64,000 nucleotides of DNA from an uncultured Bacteroidota bacterium. GTDB taxonomy: Bacteria; Bacteroidota; Bacteroidia; Chitinophagales; Chitinophagaceae. The stretch's first letter is position 1; each line of letters starts with the position of its first letter. The notes beneath the pieces were generated by a model. The model had not been told where the DNA came from, made no database searches, and saw only the letters and a program-made list of their open reading frames with translations. The stretch covers positions 43,069 through 107,068 of the forward strand of contig CAIKYB010000013.1 of assembly GCA_903831575.1 (NCBI GenBank), given 5' to 3'. The position numbers and the translations under genes are program-made. This document shows, in pieces, positions 27,497 through 37,782 of the stretch.

Positions 27497-30400
27497 ATGA
27501 AAAAAATAATTTTAGTTTCATCTTTACTTGCTTTTTCACTCCTAACAAAAGCTCAATTTTCTTCTAGTTGTATAAAAGACACTACTGTTTGCGCTGGAAA
27601 TCTATGTATAGATTTGATACAGACTATACCAAATGTAAGAGATAGTCGCTTGTCATCTGATTATGATGTTAACCCGCTAAGTGCAACATCTGCCTGCGGT
27701 TTCCAACCTCCTACGGATGTAACACTTCCAGGCGCAACAACTAATGTGACTACAGATGATGTTTATTCTCCAGTTATACCTATTGGCTTTACTTTCTATT
27801 TTTATGGCAGAGCCTACACAAGCCTAATTGTAAATGGGAATGGTATGATTTCATTTAATGTATCTAGAGCAAATAGCCTATCACACTATGGCATATTAAA
27901 TGGGGGAGGCTTTTTAAGTGCTAGTACAGGAACCCCTCAAAATCTTCCAAGCACATTATATGATAGTGCTATAATTATGGGGCCATACCATGATTTGGAT
28001 ATCACAAAAAAAATCCCGAACTCACCAACTTGTCAAATCAAAACCGAAACTGTAGGAACACGACCTCATAGAAAATTTATTATCAGCTATTTCAAATTAC
28101 CTCTATTTAGTTGTAACACTTTAATTGAGAATACACACCAAATTGTATTATATGAAGGGGTAAACATTGTAGAGGTTTTCGTAAACAGCATTCAACGATG
28201 TTCAACCTGGAATGCTCCAACAGCAGCAGCTCCAAATAATCTTCAAGGTAGAGCAATGATTGGAATTCAAGATTTATCAAGAACGAAAGCCACAATGGCA
28301 CCTGGAAGAAAAGCTTCTGATGTTTGGGGAGCACCTAATATGAATGAAAGCTGGAGATTTGTTCCAAAAGGAGGTACACCACTTTTAGATAGTATTAGAC
28401 TTTATGATACTTCAGGGAATCTCATTTCTTTAGGTGACACTTTAGATTTAGGAAATGGCACTTACAAAATCACCTTCCCTCATGTTTGCACTCCTGCCAG
28501 CTCTATAAGTCAAGGTGATACAATGATTTATATAATGAAGTCATTTTATAAAAACTTTTTTGGAGCGACAGGAACTGACATTTGGGTAGATACTGTCCGC
28601 GTGAATAAAACACTTGCAAAACCTACTATTTCAAGCATACCGTCAATCGTTGGCAATCAAATTACTGTATGCCAAACCACTCCAGTCACTCTCTCTGGGG
28701 CCGGATTATCTAATGCTACAATTCAATGGTATTCAAGTCCATCAGGTGCACTAATTGCAACAGGAAATTCTTTTACCCCAAATACAGTTGCAGCTGGAGA
28801 TTCTATATATTTTGCCACCCAAAAACTAGGATGTTTAGAAAGCGATAGTATCCCCTTTCATGTAAAAGTAAACCCCGTTCCTACAATGCCTACAATAAAT
28901 GCTTTAGCATTGTGTGGTCGTGGAATAGCTACCATTTCCGCGGGAACACTTGGAACAGGACAAATACTTCAGCTGTATAGTGCTGCAACTGCTGGGACAC
29001 TTCTTTTTAAAGACTCAACATCATACCACCCTACACTCACAGCCACTACTACTTACTATGCTGTCATTATGGATACATTAGGTGGCTGTAGCACACCTTT
29101 ACCTAGAAAGGTTGTTACGGTAACTATAAACACTGTACCAAATGCGCCAACAGTAATAACTCCAACGCCTAGATGTTTACCTGGAACTTTTACACTGACA
29201 CCATCAAATGTGCCAGCAGGACAAAAAATTAATTGGTATACCCAAGCAACTGGAAGTACTCCTCTGAATTTACCAGGAACAAATAGCTACACCACTCCTG
29301 TTATCTCAAGCACTACAGTTTATTTTGCAGAAGCCAGAGATACGATTACTAATTGTGTGTCTAAAACAAGAACTCCAGATACAGCTAAAATAACAACTAC
29401 AATCCCTGCTGCCCCAACCACTGCTCCCATTTCTTTTTGTCAAAATTCAACCGCTACAGCACTTACAGCAAGCGGGCTTTCAGGGGCCACCTACTTATGG
29501 TATACTGCTGCTACAGGCGGTACTGGGACAGCCACCCTTATTCCTTCTACCACTTCAGTTGGCGTAACTTCTTATTATGTTACACAAAGTTTAAGTTGCG
29601 GAGAAAGCAATCGTGCACAAATTGATGTTACCATAAACCCTACTCCTATTATTCCCTCTGTAACTGCTAGCACTTGTAGTGGATCTGCATTTTCGGTAAC
29701 CCCGGCTGATGCTCCTCCTACTACTTTTGTTCCAAGTGGAACTACCTATACCTGGACCGTAGCAGCTAATGCAAATGTTACGGGATATAGCAATCAAACA
29801 GTTGGACTATCTTCCATAAGTCAAACACTAACTAATAATTCAAATACCACTCAGCAAGTAGTCTATACCGTTACTCCAACTTCTGGCACTACGGGCAACT
29901 GTGTTGGCGGCACTTTCACTATTACTGTTTCGGTAACCCCTAAACCATTCATACAAAATCAAAGTACTTCTACCTGTAGTGGATCTGCATTCATGACAAG
30001 CCCAACAGATGCTTCACCTGCAACTATTGTACCTTCCGGAACAACCTATACCTGGACCGTATTGAACAACCCTAATATCACAGGCACAAGCAACCAATCA
30101 ACACCACAATCTAATATTAGTCAAATACTCACTAATTCAAGCAGCACTACTCAACAAGTCATCTACAACATTACACCTACATCAGGCGCATGTGTGGGAG
30201 CAGCTTTTAATGATACAGTTTCCATTATAAGTTCTGTCCCTGCTCCACTTGTAAGAACTCCTTTGGTCTATTGTGCGGGAGCGACTGTACCCATCTCTCT
30301 ACCCGACTCTGTAAATCATATTACAGGATCTTCATTATCATGGTACACTTCTGCAACAGGCGGTACAGCTTCTGCAACACCCAACCCAACACCATCAACT

Positions 30401-33235
30401 GCTAATGCTGGAACAACGTCCTATTTTGTTACACAAACACTGGCTTGTGGAGAAAGTCCTCGTGCACAAATTGATGTAATCGTTAATCAAACACCTGTTA
30501 TCCCTAATCAAAATAATCAAACCATTTGCAGCGGCACACCCTTTTCTGTAACTCCCGTAAATGCTGCTTCCCCTTTAACTATAATCCCTTTAGGAACTAC
30601 CTATACTTGGATTGTTGGAGCTAACCCAAATATCACCGGAGCTACCAACCAGTCTATACCACAGACTTCCATCAGCCAAACACTAGCTAATAATTCTAAT
30701 ACCTCTCAACAAGTAACCTATACCGTTACTGCAACATCAGGCACATCAGGAAATTGCACAGGTGCAACTTTTACAATTACTGTAAATGTCAACCCTAAAC
30801 CATTAATACAAAATCAATCAAGTGCCATTTGCAGCGGAAATACATTTACCGTAAATCCTACAGATGCCTCTCCTTCAACAATAGTACCAGCAGGGACAAC
30901 TTACACTTGGACAGTCGCATCTAATACAAATGTTTCTGGGCAATCGGCTGAATCCATAGGAAGAAACAACATTAGTCAAACACTCACTAACAATTCAAAT
31001 ACTGTACAACAAGTAACCTATACCGTTATACCAAATACATCAGGAAATTGCCCAGGCAATCCTTTTAATGTTACAGTAGATGTAAACCCTAAACCTGTTA
31101 TTCCTAACCGAAATCTTTCTATTTGGACAGGATCAGGTTTTAGTATAACACCAAACAATAATAATACGGACACCCTGGTTCCTTCAGGGACAACTTATAC
31201 CTGGACTGTCTCAAACAATACTAATATTGCCGGACAATCCAATCAAACTATTGCGCAGTCTTCTATAAGTCAATTATCACTTACAAATAGCACCAATATC
31301 CCTCAAACATTGACTTATACCATTATCCCTACTTCAGGAATAGCAGGAACTTGTATTGGTTCGTCTTTTGACATTATAGTAACGGTAAACCCTATCCCAT
31401 TAATCCCTAATCAAATTGCTACAATTTGTAGTGGAGCTGCTTATCATTTCAACCCGGTAAATTTTCCGCCTACTACTATTGTACCAGCAGGCACAAAATA
31501 CATCTGGACGGTAGCCCCTAATACAGATGTTAATGGAGAAAATTCAGAAATTATCCCTCAAGATTCGATTATGCAAATCTTGAGTAACAATACCGGAATC
31601 GATCAAATACTTTCATATACTGTAACACCAACTACAGCAACTGGAAGCATCTCTGCTGGTTCTTCATTTAATATAAACATCACCGTATCTGCTCCGCCTA
31701 CTGTTGCTGTTCCAAATAATTCAACTGTTTGTAACGGAGATAATGTCCTAGCTACGAACTTCCTCTCCACACCTGCAGGAGGAACATTTACATGGACTAA
31801 TAGCAATGCTAATATCGGCATTCCAGGGTCAGGAACAGGTAACATTAGCGCTTTTACAGCAATCAATAACTCAACAGCTACACTTACACCAACCATTACC
31901 GTTATACCTACAGCTAATGGTTGCATTGGACTTCCAAGCAGCTATACCATTACCATTAACCCGTCTCCAAAAGCTAATGTTCCTAGTAGTTTTGCTATTT
32001 GCAATGGAGATAACACCCTTCAGACAAATTTCACAAGCACACCTGCAGGCGGAACTTTCACTTGGACAAATAGTAATACTAATATTGGTCTGGCAGCAAA
32101 CGGAAGTGCTGATATCAATACTTTTGCAGCTACAAACAGTTCCAATACATCCATAAGCTCAACTATAACAGTAACGCCTACTTTAAATACTTGTACTGGA
32201 AATCCAAGCAACTATACAATTACGGTGCATCCTACTCCAACAGTTGTCACTCCTTCGAATGTAAGTATTTGCAGTGGCGCATATAGTACAATCAAAACCT
32301 TTAACAGTGACCCTGGCGGCGGAACTTTTACCTGGACAAACAGCGACCCTTCTAATGGATTAGCCGCGACAGGAATAAATAATGTCCCTTCATTTTTAAC
32401 CAGCTATAATGCAGCATCTCCTACGTCTACTATTACTGTTATACCAACAGTAAATAATTGCATAGGACTTCCTAACACTTATACCATTACCATCAACCCA
32501 AGATTATCTCTTGGAAATGACAAATACATTGATAGTTGTTATGGCACTGCCGTTAATCTCGACGCACAATACAACACTAGCACATTAACGCCATACTGGA
32601 CATTACACAATAATCCAGTTTTGAATCCGACACATGTAAGTTCTTCAGGAGCTTATCAATTAATTGCAATAAACCCTATCAATAACTGTTCTGATACCGC
32701 TATTGTCAACGTAAGAATTCTGCCGAAAGTAAATACTAATGCTGGTCGTGATACCATTGCTGTAAAGGGAGAGCTTTTTACTCTAATGGGATCTGGGGGC
32801 GTAAATTTCCAATGGTCGCCTACTGCTCCGATTACAGGACTTACAAATACGCCTAACCCAACTGTTATTCTCAACAGCGATCAATTATTTTTCCTGCAAA
32901 CTAAAGATATTGGCGGATGTGCGGGTTACGATACCGTGTTCGTTAAGATTTATGAAGGACCTACTTACTACATTCCTAACTCCTTCTCTCCTAATGGTGA
33001 TGGATTGAATGAAATCTTCAGAGTCATCCCTGTTGGAATTGTTGCTACAGATTATTTCAGAGTCTATAACAGACTAGGACAATTAATCTTCGAAACCAAT
33101 CAATTTCTAAAAGGATGGGATGGCAGATTCCAGGGAAGAGCTCAAGCAACTGGAACTTACGTCTGGACTGTAAAAGGAACTGATAAAAATGGAAAAATAA
33201 TAGAAAAAACAGGTACGGTTATTCTAATAAGATAA
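27497..33235 (+). CDS. Giant T9SS-exported surface protein with PKD-like repeats and CHU_C sorting domain
   Basis: A 1912-residue protein opening with the signal peptide MKKIILVSSLLAFSLLTKAQ. The N-terminal region (about 20-370) is beta-rich with several cysteines. Ig-like segments follow to about 713, then six PKD-like repeats of about 95-100 residues (DNA about 29636-31687, one Ig-like unit inserted after the second), each with the core CSGxxFxVxPxDAxP, VPxGTTYTWTV and QxVxYTVTPTSG. Three shorter repeats (31688-32493) carry CNGDN and PAGGTFTWTNSN. The end NSFSPNGDGLNEIFRVIP through GTYVWTVKGTDKNGK is the gliding motility-associated (CHU_C, type B) sorting domain that directs export by the type IX system and surface attachment. 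It is an adhesin or gliding-related candidate. Confidence 0.9.
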   Translation: MKKIILVSSLLAFSLLTKAQFSSSCIKDTTVCAGNLCIDLIQTIPNVRDSRLSSDYDVNPLSATSACGFQPPTDVTLPGATTNVTTDDVYSPVIPIGFTFYFYGRAYTSLIVNGNGMISFNVSRANSLSHYGILNGGGFLSASTGTPQNLPSTLYDSAIIMGPYHDLDITKKIPNSPTCQIKTETVGTRPHRKFIISYFKLPLFSCNTLIENTHQIVLYEGVNIVEVFVNSIQRCSTWNAPTAAAPNNLQGRAMIGIQDLSRTKATMAPGRKASDVWGAPNMNESWRFVPKGGTPLLDSIRLYDTSGNLISLGDTLDLGNGTYKITFPHVCTPASSISQGDTMIYIMKSFYKNFFGATGTDIWVDTVRVNKTLAKPTISSIPSIVGNQITVCQTTPVTLSGAGLSNATIQWYSSPSGALIATGNSFTPNTVAAGDSIYFATQKLGCLESDSIPFHVKVNPVPTMPTINALALCGRGIATISAGTLGTGQILQLYSAATAGTLLFKDSTSYHPTLTATTTYYAVIMDTLGGCSTPLPRKVVTVTINTVPNAPTVITPTPRCLPGTFTLTPSNVPAGQKINWYTQATGSTPLNLPGTNSYTTPVISSTTVYFAEARDTITNCVSKTRTPDTAKITTTIPAAPTTAPISFCQNSTATALTASGLSGATYLWYTAATGGTGTATLIPSTTSVGVTSYYVTQSLSCGESNRAQIDVTINPTPIIPSVTASTCSGSAFSVTPADAPPTTFVPSGTTYTWTVAANANVTGYSNQTVGLSSISQTLTNNSNTTQQVVYTVTPTSGTTGNCVGGTFTITVSVTPKPFIQNQSTSTCSGSAFMTSPTDASPATIVPSGTTYTWTVLNNPNITGTSNQSTPQSNISQILTNSSSTTQQVIYNITPTSGACVGAAFNDTVSIISSVPAPLVRTPLVYCAGATVPISLPDSVNHITGSSLSWYTSATGGTASATPNPTPSTANAGTTSYFVTQTLACGESPRAQIDVIVNQTPVIPNQNNQTICSGTPFSVTPVNAASPLTIIPLGTTYTWIVGANPNITGATNQSIPQTSISQTLANNSNTSQQVTYTVTATSGTSGNCTGATFTITVNVNPKPLIQNQSSAICSGNTFTVNPTDASPSTIVPAGTTYTWTVASNTNVSGQSAESIGRNNISQTLTNNSNTVQQVTYTVIPNTSGNCPGNPFNVTVDVNPKPVIPNRNLSIWTGSGFSITPNNNNTDTLVPSGTTYTWTVSNNTNIAGQSNQTIAQSSISQLSLTNSTNIPQTLTYTIIPTSGIAGTCIGSSFDIIVTVNPIPLIPNQIATICSGAAYHFNPVNFPPTTIVPAGTKYIWTVAPNTDVNGENSEIIPQDSIMQILSNNTGIDQILSYTVTPTTATGSISAGSSFNINITVSAPPTVAVPNNSTVCNGDNVLATNFLSTPAGGTFTWTNSNANIGIPGSGTGNISAFTAINNSTATLTPTITVIPTANGCIGLPSSYTITINPSPKANVPSSFAICNGDNTLQTNFTSTPAGGTFTWTNSNTNIGLAANGSADINTFAATNSSNTSISSTITVTPTLNTCTGNPSNYTITVHPTPTVVTPSNVSICSGAYSTIKTFNSDPGGGTFTWTNSDPSNGLAATGINNVPSFLTSYNAASPTSTITVIPTVNNCIGLPNTYTITINPRLSLGNDKYIDSCYGTAVNLDAQYNTSTLTPYWTLHNNPVLNPTHVSSSGAYQLIAINPINNCSDTAIVNVRILPKVNTNAGRDTIAVKGELFTLMGSGGVNFQWSPTAPITGLTNTPNPTVILNSDQLFFLQTKDIGGCAGYDTVFVKIYEGPTYYIPNSFSPNGDGLNEIFRVIPVGIVATDYFRVYNRLGQLIFETNQFLKGWDGRFQGRAQATGTYVWTVKGTDKNGKIIEKTGTVILIR
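29636..32493 (+). repeat. Coding repeats of the surface protein (six PKD-like, three shorter units)
   Basis: Successive units of about 290-300 bases are visible in the translation between residues 714 and 1397, and three units of about 270 bases between residues 1398 and 1665. Units share amino-acid motifs but differ in third-codon positions, so they are old duplications rather than recent expansions. Confidence 0.75.
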
Positions 33236-33253
33236 TACTCCATTAATTTCCAT

Positions 33254-33288
33254 AAAAAAGCCCCGAAAATATTCTCGGGGCTTTTTTT
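33254..33288. terminator. Bidirectional Rho-independent terminator
   Basis: GCCCCGA at 33260-33266 pairs with TCGGGGC at 33275-33281 around the loop AAATATTC, flanked by A-run 33254-33259 and T-run 33282-33288. It serves both the surface protein gene (stop at 33235) and, in the opposite direction, aroC (stop at 33298). Confidence 0.9.
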
Positions 33289-33297
33289 ATGGAATGC

Positions 33298-34290
33298 TTA
33301 TTTTAACAATAAAAAATCTGCCAATACACATGCAGTTATTGCTTCTACTACAATAGGCACTCTTAATGCAATACATAAATCATGCCGACCAACAATAGAG
33401 AAAGCTTCTATTTTTTCCGTTTTTATATTATAAGACTCTTGTTGCTTAGGTGTTGATGAAGTAGGTTTTACCGCAACTCTAAACAAAAGATTATTTCCAT
33501 TTGAAATACCACCAGAAATACCACCAGCATGGTTAGACGAAGTTATACCTGTTCCGTCAATCATTTGATCATTATGTTCACTTCCTTTCATTCGGGCAGA
33601 TGAAAACCCTGAACCGAATTCAATTCCCTTAATAGCAGGTATTGAAAAAATCGCGTGACTTAAAACAGATTCTATCGAATCAAAAAAAGGTTCACCCAAT
33701 CCTATTGGAATATTTTCTACCATGCATTCAATAATACCCCCAATGCTATCCTGATTTTCAATGGCTTGATCAATGGCTGTTTCAATATTTTTACTTCCTC
33801 CTATTTCCAAAATTCGAGTTGAAATATTTATCGACAACCCATTCATCGAAAGATGAGTGATAGCTTTTTTTGCCACAACACCTGCAGCTACAATACAAAC
33901 TGTAAGTCTTCCGCTGAAATGTCCGCCGCCTCTATAATCCTGAAAGCCATTAAATTTTTTTGAAGCGACAAAATCAGCATGACCAGGCCTAGGAATATCC
34001 TTCTGTAAATCGTAATCTTTACTTTGGATATTCATATTTTCAAACACAATAGTAAGAGGAGCCCCGGTTGTTTTTCCATTAAATACACCGGATAAAAAGA
34101 TGGGCACATCGTCCTCTTTTCTTGACGTTGTTCCCATTTGATTCACCCCACTTCGTTTTTTTAAATCAGCTGTAAAATCTTCCTGAGTAAGACTTATCCC
34201 TGGAGGACAACCATCAATAGTGATACCCACCATTGGCCCATGAGATTCTCCAAAAATATTCAAGCTGAAAATTTGACCAAAATTATTCAT
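33298..34290 (-). CDS. aroC: Chorismate synthase
   Basis: A 330-residue enzyme making chorismate from 5-enolpyruvylshikimate 3-phosphate with reduced FMN, the last shikimate step. GQIFSLNIFGESHGPMVGITIDGCPPG at the start includes the His of the family signature, and SGRLTVCIVAAGVVAKK and SSARMKGSEHNDQM are also conserved. SNHAGGISGGISNGNNLLFRVAVKPTSSTP is the flavin-phosphate binding stretch. It is the last gene of the minus-strand aromatic operon, 86 bases after aroA, and ends at a strong terminator. Family length is about 350-360, so it is slightly short but intact at both ends. Confidence 0.95.
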   Translation of the reverse strand: MNNFGQIFSLNIFGESHGPMVGITIDGCPPGISLTQEDFTADLKKRSGVNQMGTTSRKEDDVPIFLSGVFNGKTTGAPLTIVFENMNIQSKDYDLQKDIPRPGHADFVASKKFNGFQDYRGGGHFSGRLTVCIVAAGVVAKKAITHLSMNGLSINISTRILEIGGSKNIETAIDQAIENQDSIGGIIECMVENIPIGLGEPFFDSIESVLSHAIFSIPAIKGIEFGSGFSSARMKGSEHNDQMIDGTGITSSNHAGGISGGISNGNNLLFRVAVKPTSSTPKQQESYNIKTEKIEAFSIVGRHDLCIALRVPIVVEAITACVLADFLLLK

Positions 34291-34376
34291 GTGTAAATTT
34301 TTATTTCAAGCTTTTGTAAGCTGTAATGGCTTTGCTATTCATCACTAGTTGACAAGAGCTCTATTGTATAGGCAAT

Positions 34377-35666
34377 TTATTGATTGTTTGATGAATCGTC
34401 ATGTAAAGATAAGTTGGCCCCAAGAAGTTTCAATGACTCAAAAAAAGTAGGGTAAGATTTATTTACTGCTTCAGCACCATCTATGGATAAACCACCAGAA
34501 ATATTAAGCCCGCAAATAGTAAGTGCCATTGCTATCCGATGATCATGATGCGAGAAAACTGCAGCTGATTTCAATTCACTCCCACCATTAATAATCATAA
34601 AATCATCTTCTATATCAATCTGTGCATTTAACTTTTTAAATTCTGACAATAAAGACATCGCGCGATTACTTTCTTTTTCAACCAATCGTTTTACGCCTTT
34701 TATTTTCGAAATGCCTTTGCAATATAAAGCCAATACAACTAAAGGTGGAAATAAATCCGGGCAATCTGTTGCATCAAAATCAAAAGCTTTAAGTGAATTA
34801 GATTTTTGGAGAAAGATTTGATGATCATCCAAGAAAAAAGAAGCTCCGCATGATACCAATACTTCTATAATTTTTTTATCTGCTTGATGGGAATTCACAT
34901 CAAGACTTGTTAATGTTATTTCCCCAGCTATCACCGCTGCAACAATCAAAAATGAAGCACTGCTCCAATCTCCTTCTATTGTAAGAGTGAAATTTCGAAC
35001 CTCATTGTCTTTGGGATAAACAATAAATCGACTATCATTCTCCTTAATAATATTATAACCAAAATATTTTAAAAGTGATAAAGACAGCAGTATATAAGGT
35101 TTACTCACCAGATTTTCAACCTGAATAATTGTTGGAATTTTGACATGTTTCGCAAACGCAAATAATAAGCCTGTTAAATATTGAGAGCTTTTACCGGCAT
35201 CTATTACTATATCCTTAGATTGAATCGGACCTTTTAAAGATAAAGGAAGGAACCCATTATTTAAAACCGCATGCACTTCCAATAATTTAAAAATTCCTTC
35301 CATCATTTCCATAGAACGATTCAATAAAGACCCTTCTCCTGTTATGGTAATTTCAATATCACTGAGTGCTGCTATGAATGAAAACATCCTAAAGGAGAGG
35401 CCGCTTTCACCACAATTTATTAATGCATCTGGTGAAATATCTCCATTGTTTTTTATAATAATTCTCTCCTTATCTTCTATGACTATAGCACCTAGCCTTT
35501 TAATAATACTAATTGCAGCAAGATCATCATTACTTCGTCCGGGATTTAGAATTTCAGTTTCACCATTATTCAATAACGCCAAAGCACATACGCGTTGCAT
35601 AACACTCTTGCTTGGAGGCATTACTAAACTCCCGTTGATTTTCGATTGATATATTTCTGCAATCAT
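34377..35666 (-). CDS. aroA: 3-phosphoshikimate 1-carboxyvinyltransferase (EPSP synthase)
   Basis: A 429-residue enzyme that joins phosphoenolpyruvate to shikimate 3-phosphate. SINGSLVMPPSKSVMQRVCALALLNNG at the start contains the substrate-binding Lys-Ser pair, NCGESGLSFRMFSF matches the GNAGTAxR region in altered form, and the second half has SADGCPDLFPPL-like ATDCPDLFPPLVVLALYC and HDHRIAMALTICGL, both conserved in the family. The active-site motifs differ somewhat from class I enzymes, so inhibitor sensitivity cannot be inferred. It overlaps aroB by four bases (35663-35666), which indicates translational coupling in the operon. Confidence 0.93.
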   Translation of the reverse strand: MIAEIYQSKINGSLVMPPSKSVMQRVCALALLNNGETEILNPGRSNDDLAAISIIKRLGAIVIEDKERIIIKNNGDISPDALINCGESGLSFRMFSFIAALSDIEITITGEGSLLNRSMEMMEGIFKLLEVHAVLNNGFLPLSLKGPIQSKDIVIDAGKSSQYLTGLLFAFAKHVKIPTIIQVENLVSKPYILLSLSLLKYFGYNIIKENDSRFIVYPKDNEVRNFTLTIEGDWSSASFLIVAAVIAGEITLTSLDVNSHQADKKIIEVLVSCGASFFLDDHQIFLQKSNSLKAFDFDATDCPDLFPPLVVLALYCKGISKIKGVKRLVEKESNRAMSLLSEFKKLNAQIDIEDDFMIINGGSELKSAAVFSHHDHRIAMALTICGLNISGGLSIDGAEAVNKSYPTFFESLKLLGANLSLHDDSSNNQ

Positions 35667-36694
35667 GAATGCATTTCTTTTAAGTACTCCTCTATTATTC
35701 CCATTTCCAGAGGCTGAGTAAATGCTTCCCCTATTTTATTCAACAAAACAAAATTTAAATAATCGCCTTCGCGTTTTTTATCTAATTGCATTAATTCAAA
35801 TACTTCTTTGTAATTAAATTCCATATCAACAGGTAATTCGTAAAGTTTTAATAGCCTGACTATTCGTTCAGAAATAGATTCTGTTTGAATATTTATTTTT
35901 TCTGAAAGCCTTGCAGCCGCAACCATTCCAATACTTACAGCGTGACCATGTGGCAATTGATACAGATTTTCTAATGCATGTCCTAAGGTATGTCCAAAGT
36001 TTAAAAACTTTCTTTCCTTACGGTCAAATTCATCTTTGATAACAAAGTTCATTTTAAGTGACACATTATTTTCAATCAATGCTGCAATTAATTTTGGATT
36101 ATTTTTATACTCGAGAATACTACTTTTCTCCAATACTGAAAATAATATTTCATCCTGAATACAAGCATGTTTAATGATTTCTGCGAAGCCATTTACCCAT
36201 TCTACATCTGGCAATGAAGCTAAAAATGCAAAATCAAATGCAATAATTGCTGGTTGATAAACGGTCCCCACCATATTCTTATACAAGCCTACATTTATAC
36301 CGTTTTTCCCCCCTAATGCAGCATCAACCATTCCCAATATTGTGGTTGGAAAAAGTACTAAATTTATTCCTCTTTTATAAATATTGGCAACAAATCCTGC
36401 AATATCTGTAACCACTCCTCCTCCAACTCCGATAATGGTATCTTCTTTTGAAATTTTCCATTCCAATAATTGCTTGATTACATTATCAATCGTAGTCTGC
36501 GTTTTAAATCGCTCTCCGTTGGAAATGGTGATAACTTTGAAGCCAACAAATTTATGTTGATGAAAGGAAAAAACTTTATCATCAGTAATAATGACTGATT
36601 TCTCTTTATTAAAATTCGATGTAATAAAATCAGAAGGAACATCAAACGTACAGTTTATTTTTTTTTCGGAAATGATGTACTCAAAAGTTTTCAT
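35663..36694 (-). CDS. aroB: 3-dehydroquinate synthase
   Basis: A 343-residue NAD- and metal-dependent enzyme converting DAHP to 3-dehydroquinate. ITISNGERFKTQTTIDNVI and DTIIGVGGGVVTDIAGFVANIYKRG hold the NAD-binding glycines, and PTTILGMVDAALGGKNGINVG is the family signature. Zinc ligands are expected in GFAEIIKHACI (Glu), FGHTLGHALE (His) and LPHGHAVSIGM (His). It lies 14 bases after the DAHP synthase/chorismate mutase gene and overlaps aroA by four bases, so the order in the operon follows entry into the pathway. Confidence 0.95.
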   Translation of the reverse strand: MKTFEYIISEKKINCTFDVPSDFITSNFNKEKSVIITDDKVFSFHQHKFVGFKVITISNGERFKTQTTIDNVIKQLLEWKISKEDTIIGVGGGVVTDIAGFVANIYKRGINLVLFPTTILGMVDAALGGKNGINVGLYKNMVGTVYQPAIIAFDFAFLASLPDVEWVNGFAEIIKHACIQDEILFSVLEKSSILEYKNNPKLIAALIENNVSLKMNFVIKDEFDRKERKFLNFGHTLGHALENLYQLPHGHAVSIGMVAAARLSEKINIQTESISERIVRLLKLYELPVDMEFNYKEVFELMQLDKKREGDYLNFVLLNKIGEAFTQPLEMGIIEEYLKEMHS

Positions 36695-36707
36695 TCTAAT
36701 TAATTTA

Positions 36708-37781
36708 TTACCCGTTCATTATTTTATTCTGGTGATTAATACTTTCTAAATGTATCGCCTCAAAGTAATTTTTGATAAAGGCCTTACTTAATCCCATCTG
36801 CTCTGCTTTTGTTGAAAGTCTTTCCAGTATATTATTCCATCTTTCCGTTTGAAGAATAGTAATATTATGTTCTTTTTTATAAAACCCTATTTCATCTGCT
36901 AATTTCATTCTCTGACTCAGCAATGAAATAAGCTCATCATCAGTTTGATCAATTTGCTCTCTTAATTTATTCAATAATGAATTCAATAATTCTTCTTCAG
37001 CATTTACCGACCTCCATTTCAGGTTATCCAATATAATTTCCAGTTGTCCTGGTGTAATTTGTTGATTAGCATCACTCCAGGCATTATCCGGATCAATGTG
37101 AGTTTCAATCATTAATCCATTAAAATCAAGATTAATACTTTTCTGAGCAACATCTTGCAATAATGATCTGTTTCCGCAAATATGAGAGGGGTCGCAAATC
37201 ATCATTAAGCTCGGAAACCTTCGTTTCATTTCAATTGGTAATTGCCACATGGGTGCATTTCGGTATTTCGTATTTCCAAAAGAAGAAAACCCTCTGTGAA
37301 TTAAGGCGATATTGTTTAATCCGGATTTTTGCATTCTTTCTACTGCGCCACACCACAATTCCAAATCAGGGTTAATAGGATTTTTAATTAAAATAGGAAT
37401 ATCAACGCCTTTTAAGGCATCAGCAATTTCTTGAACAAAAAAAGGATTCACGGTTGTTCTTGCGCCAATCCACAAGACATCAACATCATGTATTAGGGCT
37501 TCTTCTACATGCTTATGTGTAGCAACTTCAACAGTTGTAGGAATCCCTGATATTTTCTTGGCTTCCTGAAGCCATTTAAGTCCAATTGTTCCAACACCTT
37601 CAAACATTCCAGGTTTGGTTCTTGGTTTCCATATGCCTGCTCTCAGTAAATTGACTTTACCATTCGATGCAAGCTGAATGGCTGTTGAGATGAGCTGCTC
37701 TTCAGTCTCCGCACTACAAGGGCCACTTATAATAAAAGGCCTGTTATTAAATATATTATTCTTGTCTATTGCTCCCACCAT
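36708..37781 (-). CDS. Bifunctional DAHP synthase / chorismate mutase (type II)
   Basis: A 357-residue fusion. Residues about 1-250 are the class I-beta DAHP synthase that condenses phosphoenolpyruvate and erythrose 4-phosphate, with PFIISGPCSAETEEQL, NLLRAGIWKPRTKPGMFEG, DVLWIGARTTVNPFFVQE and PSHICGNRSLLQ. Residues about 260-357 are an AroQ-type chorismate mutase, LREQIDQTDDELISLLSQRMKLADEIGFYK, with its usual Arg and Lys ligands. One protein thus holds the first enzyme of the pathway and the branch enzyme to prephenate, and feedback inhibition through the mutase domain is known in such fusions. It is the first gene of the aro operon. A GTG three bases after the ATG would sit four bases from the -7 box. 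Confidence 0.93.
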   Translation of the reverse strand: MVGAIDKNNIFNNRPFIISGPCSAETEEQLISTAIQLASNGKVNLLRAGIWKPRTKPGMFEGVGTIGLKWLQEAKKISGIPTTVEVATHKHVEEALIHDVDVLWIGARTTVNPFFVQEIADALKGVDIPILIKNPINPDLELWCGAVERMQKSGLNNIALIHRGFSSFGNTKYRNAPMWQLPIEMKRRFPSLMMICDPSHICGNRSLLQDVAQKSINLDFNGLMIETHIDPDNAWSDANQQITPGQLEIILDNLKWRSVNAEEELLNSLLNKLREQIDQTDDELISLLSQRMKLADEIGFYKKEHNITILQTERWNNILERLSTKAEQMGLSKAFIKNYFEAIHLESINHQNKIMNG

Positions 37782-37782
37782 G

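Noticed and set aside
31603..32211. Open frames on both strands within the surface protein repeats
   Set aside because: They arise from the Thr-, Asn- and Ser-rich repeat codons and change with each repeat.
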